In this document: positions 43,445-51,796 of the stretch, in pieces | Position numbering within the stretch: the first letter of the stretch is position 1 | Layout: each line of letters begins with the position of its first letter | Origin: Caldicellulosiruptor saccharolyticus DSM 8903 | GTDB taxonomy: Bacteria > Bacillota > Thermoanaerobacteria > Caldicellulosiruptorales > Caldicellulosiruptoraceae | DNA length: 64,000 nt | Reading direction: 5' to 3' | Assembly (NCBI RefSeq): GCF_000016545.1 | Contig: NC_009437.1 | Location: forward strand, 1,999,394 to 2,063,393 | Program-made: the position numbers and the translations under genes | The notes under the pieces: generated by a model | Database searches by the model: none | What the model saw: only the letters and a program-made list of their open reading frames with translations | What the model was told of the DNA's origin: nothing

Positions 43445-44968
43445 ATGAAAAAAGGATTAATATATTCCGCCCTTGTGCTATCAATAGGTTCAATTTTTGC
43501 AAAGTTTGTAGGGATTTTTTTGAAGGTACCGCTTATAAATATAGTTGGAGACTATGGGATAGGGTTGTATCAACTACCTTATCCCATTTATACTACTATC
43601 TTGACATTTAGCATGACAGGTTTTTCGTTAGCAGTTGCAAAGCTTATTTCAACCTACAATCCCGAAAAAGATTATGAGTCTGTTAGCGTTGTATTTTATA
43701 TGAGTCTGGTTACAATTACAATCTTTTCGTTCTTATTCTCTCTTTTGTATGTAATTGCTGCAAAGAGAATAATAGCAATTTTTAAATGGCCCTCTGATGT
43801 GCTCTTTCCATATTTAGCTTTAGCACCTGCGCTTTTTGTTGTTTCTGTGCAGTCGGCTTACCGAGGGTATTTTAATGGAATAAAAAAGATGTATATAACT
43901 TCAATATCCCAGATATTAGAATCAATAGGCCGTGTTGGTTTTGGTCTTGTGCTGTGTATTATTTTACTTGCAAGAGGCGTTTCACTTTCGGTTGCAGGCG
44001 CACTTTTGGGTGCAAGCTTAGGAGCTTTGGTTTCATTAGCTTTTCTTTATGCAGCTTTTAAAAAGCAGCAGATACATCTTAATAAAAATTTACAACCACT
44101 TTTTAGAGAAAGTCTACCAATAGCAAGAAGGATTATTATCCTTACGTTTTATTTTTCTCTTTCTTCATTTTTGATGTCTGCTATTTCAATAACTGATTCA
44201 CTCTTTTTTCCCTATTTTATGAACATGAGACATTATCCAAATAGATTTACATCTGAGCTTTTTGGTATTTTCTCAGGAAAGGCAATGACATTAATTCATG
44301 TTCCCCTTACATTTAGTATTTCAATGGCAATCAGTATTATTTCATATATGTCATCAGCCAAAACCTTGTCCGAAAAAAGAAAGCTTATAGCTCAAGGTTT
44401 GGAATATGTACTTTTAATAAATATACCTTGTATTGCAGCCTTTTTCTTTTTTCCAGATACTATCATTAATCTTGTATTTTTTAATAGTCCAACAGGCGGC
44501 AAGGTATTGAGGTTTTCGTCTTTGCTTACATTAGTAATATCACTGGTTCAATTTTCAACTTCTGTTCTTCAGGGTTTAGGTAGGTTTTTAGTGCCGGTCA
44601 AAAGTATATTAATTGCTATTGTGATAAAAATTGCGTGTATGTTTGTCTTTATTGTAATATACAACTTAAACATTGTAGGCTGTATCTTAGCTAATCTAAT
44701 GTGCTATACAGTAATCTTCTTAGTGAATTTTTTAGAGCTGAAAAACCAAAACATAGATGCTTTTAGTGTGAACAAATTGCTTTACATTGTAATTTCAAGT
44801 GCTATAATGGTTATTACAGGCAGTTTAATAATTAGGATACTTACCGAAAGTTCTAACATTGTGCAAGGAAGTGTGTTGGTAATTGGCTGTATAGCAGCTT
44901 ACACAATCTTTCTTTTTATTTTCAGAGTGCTTAAATTTTCAAATCTCAAGCAACTTATTACGAGGTGA
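43445..44968 (+). CDS. SpoVB/MurJ-like polysaccharide flippase (MOP superfamily)
   Basis: 507 residues with about 14 membrane segments. The N-terminus G-S-I-F-A-K-F-V-G-I-F-L-K-V-P and later Y-R-G-Y-F-N-G fit the Wzx/SpoVB branch of the MOP exporters. SpoVB is thought to flip lipid-linked precursors for the spore cortex; the nearest vegetative paralogue is YtgP/MurJ. Position after spo0A does not decide which. Confidence 0.87.
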   Translation: MKKGLIYSALVLSIGSIFAKFVGIFLKVPLINIVGDYGIGLYQLPYPIYTTILTFSMTGFSLAVAKLISTYNPEKDYESVSVVFYMSLVTITIFSFLFSLLYVIAAKRIIAIFKWPSDVLFPYLALAPALFVVSVQSAYRGYFNGIKKMYITSISQILESIGRVGFGLVLCIILLARGVSLSVAGALLGASLGALVSLAFLYAAFKKQQIHLNKNLQPLFRESLPIARRIIILTFYFSLSSFLMSAISITDSLFFPYFMNMRHYPNRFTSELFGIFSGKAMTLIHVPLTFSISMAISIISYMSSAKTLSEKRKLIAQGLEYVLLINIPCIAAFFFFPDTIINLVFFNSPTGGKVLRFSSLLTLVISLVQFSTSVLQGLGRFLVPVKSILIAIVIKIACMFVFIVIYNLNIVGCILANLMCYTVIFLVNFLELKNQNIDAFSVNKLLYIVISSAIMVITGSLIIRILTESSNIVQGSVLVIGCIAAYTIFLFIFRVLKFSNLKQLITR

Positions 44969-44974
44969 GGTAAA

Positions 44975-45757
44975 TTGAAGATAGGAATTATCGGCTGTGG
45001 CAATATGGCAAACTCAATTGCATATTCAATAACCAAAACACAAAAACATCAGTTGTTCTGCTATGATGTTGATGAGACAAAGGCAGACAAGTTTAGTGAG
45101 CTCTATGGTGCAACGAAACTGATGAGTGAAAATGAAGTTGTTTTAAACTGTGATATAATAATAATTGCAGTAAAGCCAAAAGACATATTCAATGTCTTAA
45201 GAAAAATAAAAGATGTGGTAGGGGATAAGATTATTGTATCCATTGCAGCAGGAATTTCGGTTGAAAGAATAAAAGATGTAGTTGGTAATAAGAAGATTGT
45301 CAGAGTTATGCCAAATATAAATATAAATGTTGAAGAGGGCATTTTGGGAGTTTGCTTTTCAGAAAGTGTTTTGCAGGAGGAAAAAGATAAAGTTACAGAG
45401 CTTTTTAAGAGTATGGGAGCAGTGATAGTTGTTGATGAAAAATTTATGGATGCTATCACAGCACTCTTTGGAAGTGGTCCTGCATTTGTCGCACACTTTG
45501 TTGAAAGCTATATAGACGCAACAGTAAAACTCGGGTTTTCTAAACAAGAAAGCTATGACCTTGTTTTAAAACTTTTTTATGGTACAATAGTTAACATGAA
45601 AAATAATATGTTAACTACTCACCAAATAAAGGATATGGTTACATCTCCAGGTGGTACTACTATTGAAGGGCTTATTGAATTTGAAAGAAAAGCATTAAAG
45701 GGTGCCATTATTGATGGTATCATTAAAGCTTATGAGAGGTCTAAAAGTATTTTATAG
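44975..45757 (+). CDS. proC: Pyrroline-5-carboxylate reductase
   Basis: 260 residues starting at TTG. Rossmann motif I-G-I-I-G-C-G-N-M-A, V-M-P-N, and the C-terminal T-S-P-G-G-T-T with proC-type G-S-G-P-A-F. It reduces pyrroline-5-carboxylate to proline. No other proline gene is beside it. Confidence 0.95.
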   Translation: MKIGIIGCGNMANSIAYSITKTQKHQLFCYDVDETKADKFSELYGATKLMSENEVVLNCDIIIIAVKPKDIFNVLRKIKDVVGDKIIVSIAAGISVERIKDVVGNKKIVRVMPNININVEEGILGVCFSESVLQEEKDKVTELFKSMGAVIVVDEKFMDAITALFGSGPAFVAHFVESYIDATVKLGFSKQESYDLVLKLFYGTIVNMKNNMLTTHQIKDMVTSPGGTTIEGLIEFERKALKGAIIDGIIKAYERSKSIL

Positions 45758-45771
45758 GTGTGAGAAAAGAG

Positions 45772-46209
45772 ATGAAAGAAGTTGTAATATACACAGACGG
45801 AGCATGCAGCAAAAATCCCGGACCTGGTGGATGGTGTGCTATACTAATTTACAAAGGTATTAAAAAGGTATTAAAAGGTTTTGAAGAAAACACTACCAAC
45901 AACAGGATGGAGCTAAAAGCCATAATTGAAGGATTGAAGGCTCTCAAAGAGCCTTGCAAAGTTACAGTTTATACTGACTCTGCATATATTGTAAATGCTA
46001 TCAATCAAAACTGGATAGGAAAATGGCAGAAGAACAATTGGAAAACCTCCGAAAAGGAAGAGGTAAAAAACATTGATTTGTGGCAAGAGCTGCTTGAGTT
46101 TCTTAAAGTACACAATGTAAAGTTCGAAAAAGTAAAAGGTCACAGCACAGATACACTAAATAACATGTGTGATGAGATTGCAAGAAGTATGATTAAAGAG
46201 ATGAGATGA
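45772..46209 (+). CDS. rnhA: Ribonuclease HI
   Basis: 145 residues. The catalytic D-E-D-D set is present: Y-T-D-G-A, M-E-L-K-A, Y-T-D-S-A and the Asp in D-E-I-A-R-S. It degrades RNA in RNA-DNA hybrids. ATG 45772 preferred over GTG 45760 by the A-G-G-T-G-T-G-A-G site. Confidence 0.95.
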   Translation: MKEVVIYTDGACSKNPGPGGWCAILIYKGIKKVLKGFEENTTNNRMELKAIIEGLKALKEPCKVTVYTDSAYIVNAINQNWIGKWQKNNWKTSEKEEVKNIDLWQELLEFLKVHNVKFEKVKGHSTDTLNNMCDEIARSMIKEMR

Positions 46210-46237
46210 TTTCTACAAAAAGGGGAAGACGAAAAAG

Positions 46238-47290
46238 GTGTTTGAAATAAAAAAAGGGATTGTGAAAAGAGAATGTGAGCTTGCAAATGGTTACCAGGTG
46301 GTTGAGGTTGAATATGAAGACAAAGATGTCTTTCTTGCAATAAATTTCTTGGATATAAATAAAAAAGTTGTTATAGGGCAAGAGGTTTTAGTAAACATCA
46401 CAGCAAGAAAGTTAAAACTTGGAACTGGCGGGTATGATTATATCTTGCCTACTGATTCATTTTGTAATCTTTCAAAAGGGCACATTATGAAACTTCGGTA
46501 CACGCCATTGCAGTTTTCAGTACTGACGGAAGAAGAAAAAAATCCCGAACTTTTCAATAGAGTACCAAGTTTTGATGATTTAATTATTGTAGTATGTGAG
46601 CTTCACAGTATGCTTTTACCAATTTGTCTTTATCTTAAAGAGTTTTACAGAAATATGAAAATTACAGCGATAATAAATGACTGGGGAATGCTAAATGCGA
46701 AGCTTTCTAATAATTTGAGATTCCTAAAAGAAAACCACTTTGTTGATTATATAATAACATGTCAAGAGGCGTTCAATGGAGATTTTGAGTGTATAAATGA
46801 GATAAATTCCCTTATATTTTCCCAAAGTTTAGATACCCAAGTTGCGATTATATCACCACTTCCTGGGATTGTAGGTACAGGGACAAAATTTGGGTTCAGT
46901 GCTTACAAGGCTGTAAATGTGATTGAGGATATATCAAGGTTTGGTGGAAAAGTTGTTTTTCCTGTAAGAGTTTCTAAAAGTGAGAATAGAGAAAGACATA
47001 AATTCATAAGCCATCATTCACTTACAATACTAAGTTATGTAAATTCCTCTGTAGAGATTCCTATTTTCGAATTTGAAGACAAGCTCTTCTTTACCAGGGT
47101 TTTTAGGGTTTTGAACAATTACAGAGCAAAACATAACTTAATACATATTGATGAGATTGACGATAATATAATTGTAAAATACAAACCTTTGCTAAAAACA
47201 ATGGGAAGAGGTTTTGAAGAGGATAAGGAGTATTTTCTACAGCTTTTTGCCACCGCAGAATATATCTTGAGAAAATTACAAAGGAGATGA
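46238..47290 (+). CDS. DUF3866 family protein
   Basis: 350 residues starting at GTG. Its shape fits the DUF3866 family: an N-terminal beta-barrel-like region (V-K-R-E-C-E-L-A-N-G, V-N-I-T-A-R-K-L-K-L-G-T-G-G-Y-D-Y-I), then I-V-V-C-E-L-H-S-M-L and G-T-G-T-K-F-G-F-S. No catalytic motif or membrane segment. The function is unknown; linkage to a NUDIX gene is common in clostridia. Confidence 0.8.
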   Translation: MFEIKKGIVKRECELANGYQVVEVEYEDKDVFLAINFLDINKKVVIGQEVLVNITARKLKLGTGGYDYILPTDSFCNLSKGHIMKLRYTPLQFSVLTEEEKNPELFNRVPSFDDLIIVVCELHSMLLPICLYLKEFYRNMKITAIINDWGMLNAKLSNNLRFLKENHFVDYIITCQEAFNGDFECINEINSLIFSQSLDTQVAIISPLPGIVGTGTKFGFSAYKAVNVIEDISRFGGKVVFPVRVSKSENRERHKFISHHSLTILSYVNSSVEIPIFEFEDKLFFTRVFRVLNNYRAKHNLIHIDEIDDNIIVKYKPLLKTMGRGFEEDKEYFLQLFATAEYILRKLQRR

Positions 47291-47298
47291 AGTAGAAA

Positions 47299-47850
47299 AT
47301 GGACCTTTACGAAAAGACAATAGAATCTAAACTCATCTATGATGGGTCATTCATTAGCTTAAAGGTAGACAAGGTTTTGCTTCCGGATGGGAAAACTTCT
47401 CAGAGGGCAATTGTCTTACATTCAGGTGCAGCAGTTATTGTACCAGTAGACCAGGAAAATAATGTTGTGCTAATCAAACAGTTCAGAAAACCAATTGAAA
47501 AGGTTATTATAGAACTTCCTGCCGGAAAGCTTGACAAAAATGAAGACCCGCTTGAATGTGCAAAAAGAGAGCTTGAGGAAGAGACAGGCCTCAGAGCACA
47601 AGAGTTTATAAAACTCACAGAAATCTATACAACTCCTGGATTTTCAAATGAGGTTATACATGTGTACTTGGCAAGAGGACTCTCTCAAGGCAGTTCGCAC
47701 ACAGACTCTGATGAGTTTGTTGAGGTTTTTAAAGTTAGCTTAGATGAAGCTATTTTGATGGTTAAAAATGGTGAAGTTAAAGATGCAAAGACAATAATAG
47801 GTCTTCTTCTTGCAAAGATGTATTTAGAGGAGCAAGGGTATAAAGGATGA
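47299..47850 (+). CDS. NUDIX hydrolase, ADP-ribose pyrophosphatase type
   Basis: 183 residues with a complete Nudix box (G-K-L-D-K-N-E-D-P ... R-E-L-E-E-E-T-G). The upstream Q-F-R-K-P and downstream Y-T-T-P-G-F-S-N-E fit the ADPRase subgroup. It overlaps the next gene by 4 bases. Confidence 0.92.
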   Translation: MDLYEKTIESKLIYDGSFISLKVDKVLLPDGKTSQRAIVLHSGAAVIVPVDQENNVVLIKQFRKPIEKVIIELPAGKLDKNEDPLECAKRELEEETGLRAQEFIKLTEIYTTPGFSNEVIHVYLARGLSQGSSHTDSDEFVEVFKVSLDEAILMVKNGEVKDAKTIIGLLLAKMYLEEQGYKG

Positions 47851-48998
47851 GAGTATATGCTGACCTTCACGTGCATATTGGTTTTTCAAATGGAAGATAC
47901 ATAAAAATACCATCTTCAAAGGAGCTCACAATTGAAAATATTTTAAAGGTGTCAAGAGAGGAAAAGGGGTTAGACGTAATTGGAATTGTTGATTTGTTGT
48001 GTGATGATGTAATTTCTGAAGTACAAAGTCTAATAGATTGTGGAAGAATACTCCTCAAAGATAATAATTTGTACTATGAGAATATTTTGATTATTCCTGC
48101 TGCAGAGATTGAACTGAGATATAACTCAAATGATTTTCATTGCCTCATTTTTTTTGAAAGTATTGATAAGCTAATCAATTTCAAAAAACAAAGTAAAAGG
48201 TATTTTAATCAGCTTAAGTTTAGCTGTCCTGTTTTCAAAGGAAATATTGAAGATTTTGAAAAGATTGCAAAGGATTTTGAACTTTTTGTTGTGCCAGCAC
48301 ATGCATTTACACCTTATAAAGGTTTTTATTCAGCAGCCTTTGCAATTGAAGAGGTATTCAGAATACTTGAAATTCATACAATTGAGCTTGGACTTTCGGC
48401 TGATTCATACCTGGTAAAAGACCTTTTTGATACACAAAGTAGAACTCTTTTGTCAAACTCTGATGCACACTCTTTAAAGAACATAGCAAGAGAGTTTAAT
48501 GAAATTGAAATTCCAAATTTTTCTGCAGAAGGGTTGCTAAAGAGTTTAAAAGAAAACAGGGTTGTTGCAAACTATGGTATAAATCCGCGACTTGGTAAAT
48601 ACCACAAATCATATTGTAAAAACTGCAATTTTTCATTCAACATAAAAGAAAATCAGCCTACCTGTCCATTTTGTGGGAAAGATAATATAGTATTAGGTGT
48701 TGAAGACAGAATTTCCATGCTCAAAAAAAGTGAAATGGATAGCCAAAAACCACCGTACTTTTATACATTTCCGTTCGAATTGGTTGAGGGATTTGGAGAT
48801 AAAACAAGGAAGAAGATAATTGAGATATTCAAAACAGAAGTAAACTTTGTAAAGGCTTTATATGATGATCAAAGCTATGAAAAGCTAAAATATTTTGTTG
48901 GTGATAGTATTTTTGAAAAGTTAAAGCGTTACATTAAAGGACATTATAGCATAAAATTTGGTGCAGGTGGTTATTTTGGGAAGATTAGATTTAAATGA
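47847..48998 (+). CDS. EndoQ-like PHP domain protein
   Basis: 383 residues. An N-terminal PHP domain (D-L-H-V-H-I-G-F-S, V-P-A-H-A-F-T-P, N-S-D-A-H-S) is followed by a Cys4 zinc motif (C-K-N-C then C-P-F-C at about 255-275) and a helix-hairpin-helix-like tail (G-F-G-D-K-T-R-K-K-I). This order matches endonuclease Q, which nicks DNA 5' of deaminated bases in Thermococcales and some Bacillus, and the related TIGR00375 family. Activity here is inferred. Confidence 0.75.
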   Translation: MRVYADLHVHIGFSNGRYIKIPSSKELTIENILKVSREEKGLDVIGIVDLLCDDVISEVQSLIDCGRILLKDNNLYYENILIIPAAEIELRYNSNDFHCLIFFESIDKLINFKKQSKRYFNQLKFSCPVFKGNIEDFEKIAKDFELFVVPAHAFTPYKGFYSAAFAIEEVFRILEIHTIELGLSADSYLVKDLFDTQSRTLLSNSDAHSLKNIAREFNEIEIPNFSAEGLLKSLKENRVVANYGINPRLGKYHKSYCKNCNFSFNIKENQPTCPFCGKDNIVLGVEDRISMLKKSEMDSQKPPYFYTFPFELVEGFGDKTRKKIIEIFKTEVNFVKALYDDQSYEKLKYFVGDSIFEKLKRYIKGHYSIKFGAGGYFGKIRFK

Positions 48999-49014
48999 AA
49001 ATGGGTGAGAACTC

Positions 49015-49716
49015 ATGATAGACGCTGAAAAATTAAAGAAAAACATTGAAGAGATTCAAGAAAGGATTGAAAAGGCTTGTTTGCGAAGTGGAAGAAAATC
49101 AAGTGAAGTAAAACTACTTGGTGCAACAAAAGGTGTTGATATTAATACTATTAGACTTGCAAACGAGTTAGGCATAAAGATTTTTGGTGAAAATCGTGTT
49201 CAGGAATTTTTGCCAAAGTACAATGAACTTCCTCAATTGGAATGGCATTTTATTGGAAGACTTCAGACAAACAAGATTAAGTATATTTATGATAAAGTCT
49301 TATTAATTCATTCTATAGAAAAAGTAGAACAGATTCAGGAGTTAGAAAAGAGATGTTCAAAAGCAGCTAAGAAAATAGATGTTTTGATAGAGGTAAATGT
49401 GGGTGGTGAGGAATCAAAAGGTGGAGTTTTACCAGATAATGTTGAGGAGTTAATTGAGAATATTTGCGAATGCAAGCATGTTAATTTAAAAGGTTTTATG
49501 ACAATTCCTCCAATTGAAGACGATGAGAAAAAGTTGAGACAGTATTTTAGAAAGATGAAAGAAATCTTTGAAAATTATAAAAAATTAAATTATAATAATG
49601 TTAAAATTGAAGTGTTGTCAATGGGCATGAGCAATGACTTTGAAGTGGCAATTGAAGAAGGTGCCACTTTGGTTAGAATAGGAACAAAACTATTTGGTGA
49701 AAGACCAAAAACTTAA
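49015..49716 (+). CDS. YggS/PLPBP family PLP-homeostasis protein
   Basis: 233 residues. Single TIM-barrel domain with the PLP Lys in L-L-G-A-T-K-G, G-E-N-R-V-Q-E, W-H-F-I-G-R-L-Q-T-N-K and S-M-G-M-S-N-D-F. It binds PLP but has no known catalytic activity. It heads the yggS-sepF-yggT-ylmH-divIVA cluster found in most Firmicutes. Confidence 0.95.
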   Translation: MIDAEKLKKNIEEIQERIEKACLRSGRKSSEVKLLGATKGVDINTIRLANELGIKIFGENRVQEFLPKYNELPQLEWHFIGRLQTNKIKYIYDKVLLIHSIEKVEQIQELEKRCSKAAKKIDVLIEVNVGGEESKGGVLPDNVEELIENICECKHVNLKGFMTIPPIEDDEKKLRQYFRKMKEIFENYKKLNYNNVKIEVLSMGMSNDFEVAIEEGATLVRIGTKLFGERPKT

Positions 49717-49729
49717 GGAGGTTTTGGTT

Positions 49730-50167
49730 ATGTTTGATAATCTTCAGAGAAAGTTTTTAAATCTAATTGGTATTGAGATTGAAGAGGAGGACAAGCCACA
49801 AGAGAGTACAAAAGCAAAAGAAGAAAACGTAAAGCCAAAGCATGAAACACCGAAGGTTGTAACAATAGGAAAAGCAAATCAGACAGAAGTTACAGTTTAT
49901 AATCTTAAGCTTTTTGATGAGGTTGTAAAGGTATGTGATGCGCTGAGAGAGAACAAGATAGTGGTATTCAATTTGGAGCAGGTTGCAGAGGACCATATAC
50001 AAAGAATAATAGACTTTGTAAGCGGGGCTGTTTATGTTCTTGACGCAAAGATTCACAAGGTCAGCAAAAAGATATTTGTTGTTGTTCCAAGAAGCATTGA
50101 TTTAGAGGTAGACGAGCAATTAAAAGAGGAGTTTAGAACAAAAGGAGTATTTGCTTGGCTAAAATAG
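49730..50167 (+). CDS. sepF: Cell division protein SepF
   Basis: 145 residues. N-terminal amphipathic membrane-binding helix (M-F-D-N-L-Q-R-K-F-L-N-L-I-G), charged linker, and the SepF core (F-N-L-E-Q, R-I-I-D-F-V-S-G-A, V-P-R). It tethers FtsZ to the membrane. ATG 49730 has A-A-G-G-A-G-G at 49715-49721; longer starts run into yggS. Confidence 0.93.
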   Translation: MFDNLQRKFLNLIGIEIEEEDKPQESTKAKEENVKPKHETPKVVTIGKANQTEVTVYNLKLFDEVVKVCDALRENKIVVFNLEQVAEDHIQRIIDFVSGAVYVLDAKIHKVSKKIFVVVPRSIDLEVDEQLKEEFRTKGVFAWLK

Positions 50168-50199
50168 GAATATATTACCTGATGGCTTGGAGGATGTAG

Positions 50200-50475
50200 A
50201 TGATAAGATTTATATTTGGACTTGCTGACAAGGCAATTGCTTTTGTGGAGTTTTGTATTGTTGTAGATGCACTTTTGTCGTGGGTTATCGTTGACCCATA
50301 CAACAAATACAGAAGAGTACTTGGCATGATTGTAAATCCTATACTTGACCCCATAAGATCAATATCTCAAAAGTACATCAGAATAGGGTTTATTGACTTT
50401 TCGCCCTTGATTGCAATTATTTTATTGGAGATTGTAAGAAGACTTTTGTGGTTATTTTATGCAATATTGATTTAG
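50200..50475 (+). CDS. YggT family membrane protein
   Basis: 91 residues with two membrane segments and the family P-I-L-D-P-I-R motif between them. YggT proteins sit in the dcw-linked division cluster; their role is unclear (osmotic or division-related). Confidence 0.9.
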   Translation: MIRFIFGLADKAIAFVEFCIVVDALLSWVIVDPYNKYRRVLGMIVNPILDPIRSISQKYIRIGFIDFSPLIAIILLEIVRRLLWLFYAILI

Positions 50476-50510
50476 AATTTAACTTCTTGAAGTGGAGCGA
50501 CAAAAGGAGA

Positions 50511-51281
50511 ATGTATTACATTCCTGAGGAAAACAAATATGAAATCTTAAAAGTCAAAAATTTGATAGAAAGAAGTTACGGTGGTATTGAATATTCGGAT
50601 TTTCTATCTCCATATGCACAAAAGTATGCTATTGATATAATTTTAAAAGGTGAAAATCCGTATCTTTTTTATCAAATATGGGGAGGATACGAAGATAGTG
50701 AAAGAAAAGTGTTAGCACTTTCTTTTGACAGTAGGTTAGAAGAGACGGACTTTTCTCATTTTCCAATTGATATAATCTTGATTAAATCAGATACAATACT
50801 TTCTCACAGACAGATTTTGGGAACGTTTATAGGTCAAGGACTCAAGCGTGACAAGATTGGAGACATATTGGTAAAAGAAAATAAAGCTTTAGTATTTGTA
50901 AAAGAAGAAGTGAGCCTTTTTATAACAACACATATAGACAGAATAGGAAGAGATAGAATAAAAACAGAGGTTGTCAACAAAGATGATATAGATATCTCAC
51001 AATTTATACAAAATAGTGGCAAAAGAATTGTATGCAGTGTCCCTTCCATGAGAGTAGATGCCATTGTAAGCCACGGTTTTGGGATTTCAAGGGAAGATGC
51101 AAGTGATCTTGTGAGGCAGTTTAAAGTTGCTGTGAACTGGGTGTATATTGATAAGCCTTCGTATGAGGTCAAAGAAGGCGATTTGATTTCTGTCAGGCAT
51201 CATGGCAGATTAAAAGTAGAGAAGGTATTGACAACCACCAAAAAGGGAAGAATTAGTATTGAGCTTTTGAGGTTTTCATAA
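50511..51281 (+). CDS. ylmH: YlmH family S4 RNA-binding protein
   Basis: About 256 residues. The N-terminal and middle parts match YlmH (F-L-S-P-Y-A-Q-K-Y and G-T-F-I-G-Q-G-L-K-R-D-K-I-G-D-I), and an S4 domain lies at the C-terminus (R-V-D-A-I-V-S-H-G-F-G-I-S-R-E-D-A). Recent work links YlmH to rescue of stalled 50S-peptidyl-tRNA. The start is unclear: A-A-G-G-A-G at 50504-50509 abuts ATG 50511 and would suit an in-frame ATT at 50520; GTG 50448 and TTG 50487 lack a site and overlap yggT. Confidence 0.85.
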   Translation: MYYIPEENKYEILKVKNLIERSYGGIEYSDFLSPYAQKYAIDIILKGENPYLFYQIWGGYEDSERKVLALSFDSRLEETDFSHFPIDIILIKSDTILSHRQILGTFIGQGLKRDKIGDILVKENKALVFVKEEVSLFITTHIDRIGRDRIKTEVVNKDDIDISQFIQNSGKRIVCSVPSMRVDAIVSHGFGISREDASDLVRQFKVAVNWVYIDKPSYEVKEGDLISVRHHGRLKVEKVLTTTKKGRISIELLRFS

Positions 51282-51307
51282 TTCTGCATTGTGGAGGTAA
51301 AACTTTT

Positions 51308-51769
51308 ATGTTAACTCCTCAAGACATTGAATCTAAGACCTTTAAAAGGGTGTATATAGGTGGTTATAGTGTTGAAGAGGTGGAAGAATTTTTAGAACAG
51401 GTATTAAAAGATTATGAAGCTCTGTACAAAGAAAATCTTGAGCTGAAAGACAAGATTGCGCTACTGAACGAAAATATCCAAAACTACAAGACAATCGAAG
51501 AAACTTTGCAAAATACCTTAATTGTTGCCCAGTCAACTGCAGAGGAGATAAAGAAAGTTGCCTATCAGAAGGCAGAAAGCATAATAAAAGAAGCTGAAAT
51601 GAAAGCGTCGAAGATTATTGAAGAGGCAAACAGCAAGGTTTTGCAAATCACATATGAATATGGCGAACTTAAAAAAAGATATCAGCTTTTTTTGAATAAG
51701 TTTAGGAATTTACTTCAAACAGAGCTCAGTGCACTTGAAATGGTAGACAAAGAACTACAGAACGACTAA
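51308..51769 (+). CDS. divIVA: DivIVA domain protein
   Basis: 153 residues. N-terminal lipid-binding domain (T-P-Q-D-I-E-S-K-T-F and G-G-Y-S-V-E-E-V-E-E-F-L) and long coiled coil. It marks curved membranes at poles and septa. MinCDE is also encoded, so it is not simply a substitute for MinE. Confidence 0.92.
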   Translation: MLTPQDIESKTFKRVYIGGYSVEEVEEFLEQVLKDYEALYKENLELKDKIALLNENIQNYKTIEETLQNTLIVAQSTAEEIKKVAYQKAESIIKEAEMKASKIIEEANSKVLQITYEYGELKKRYQLFLNKFRNLLQTELSALEMVDKELQND

Positions 51770-51796
51770 TATTTTGGCAGGGGGATGAAACACAAG

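Noticed and set aside
51770-51796. T-box riboswitch upstream of ileS
   Set aside because: There are only 27 bases between divIVA and ileS.
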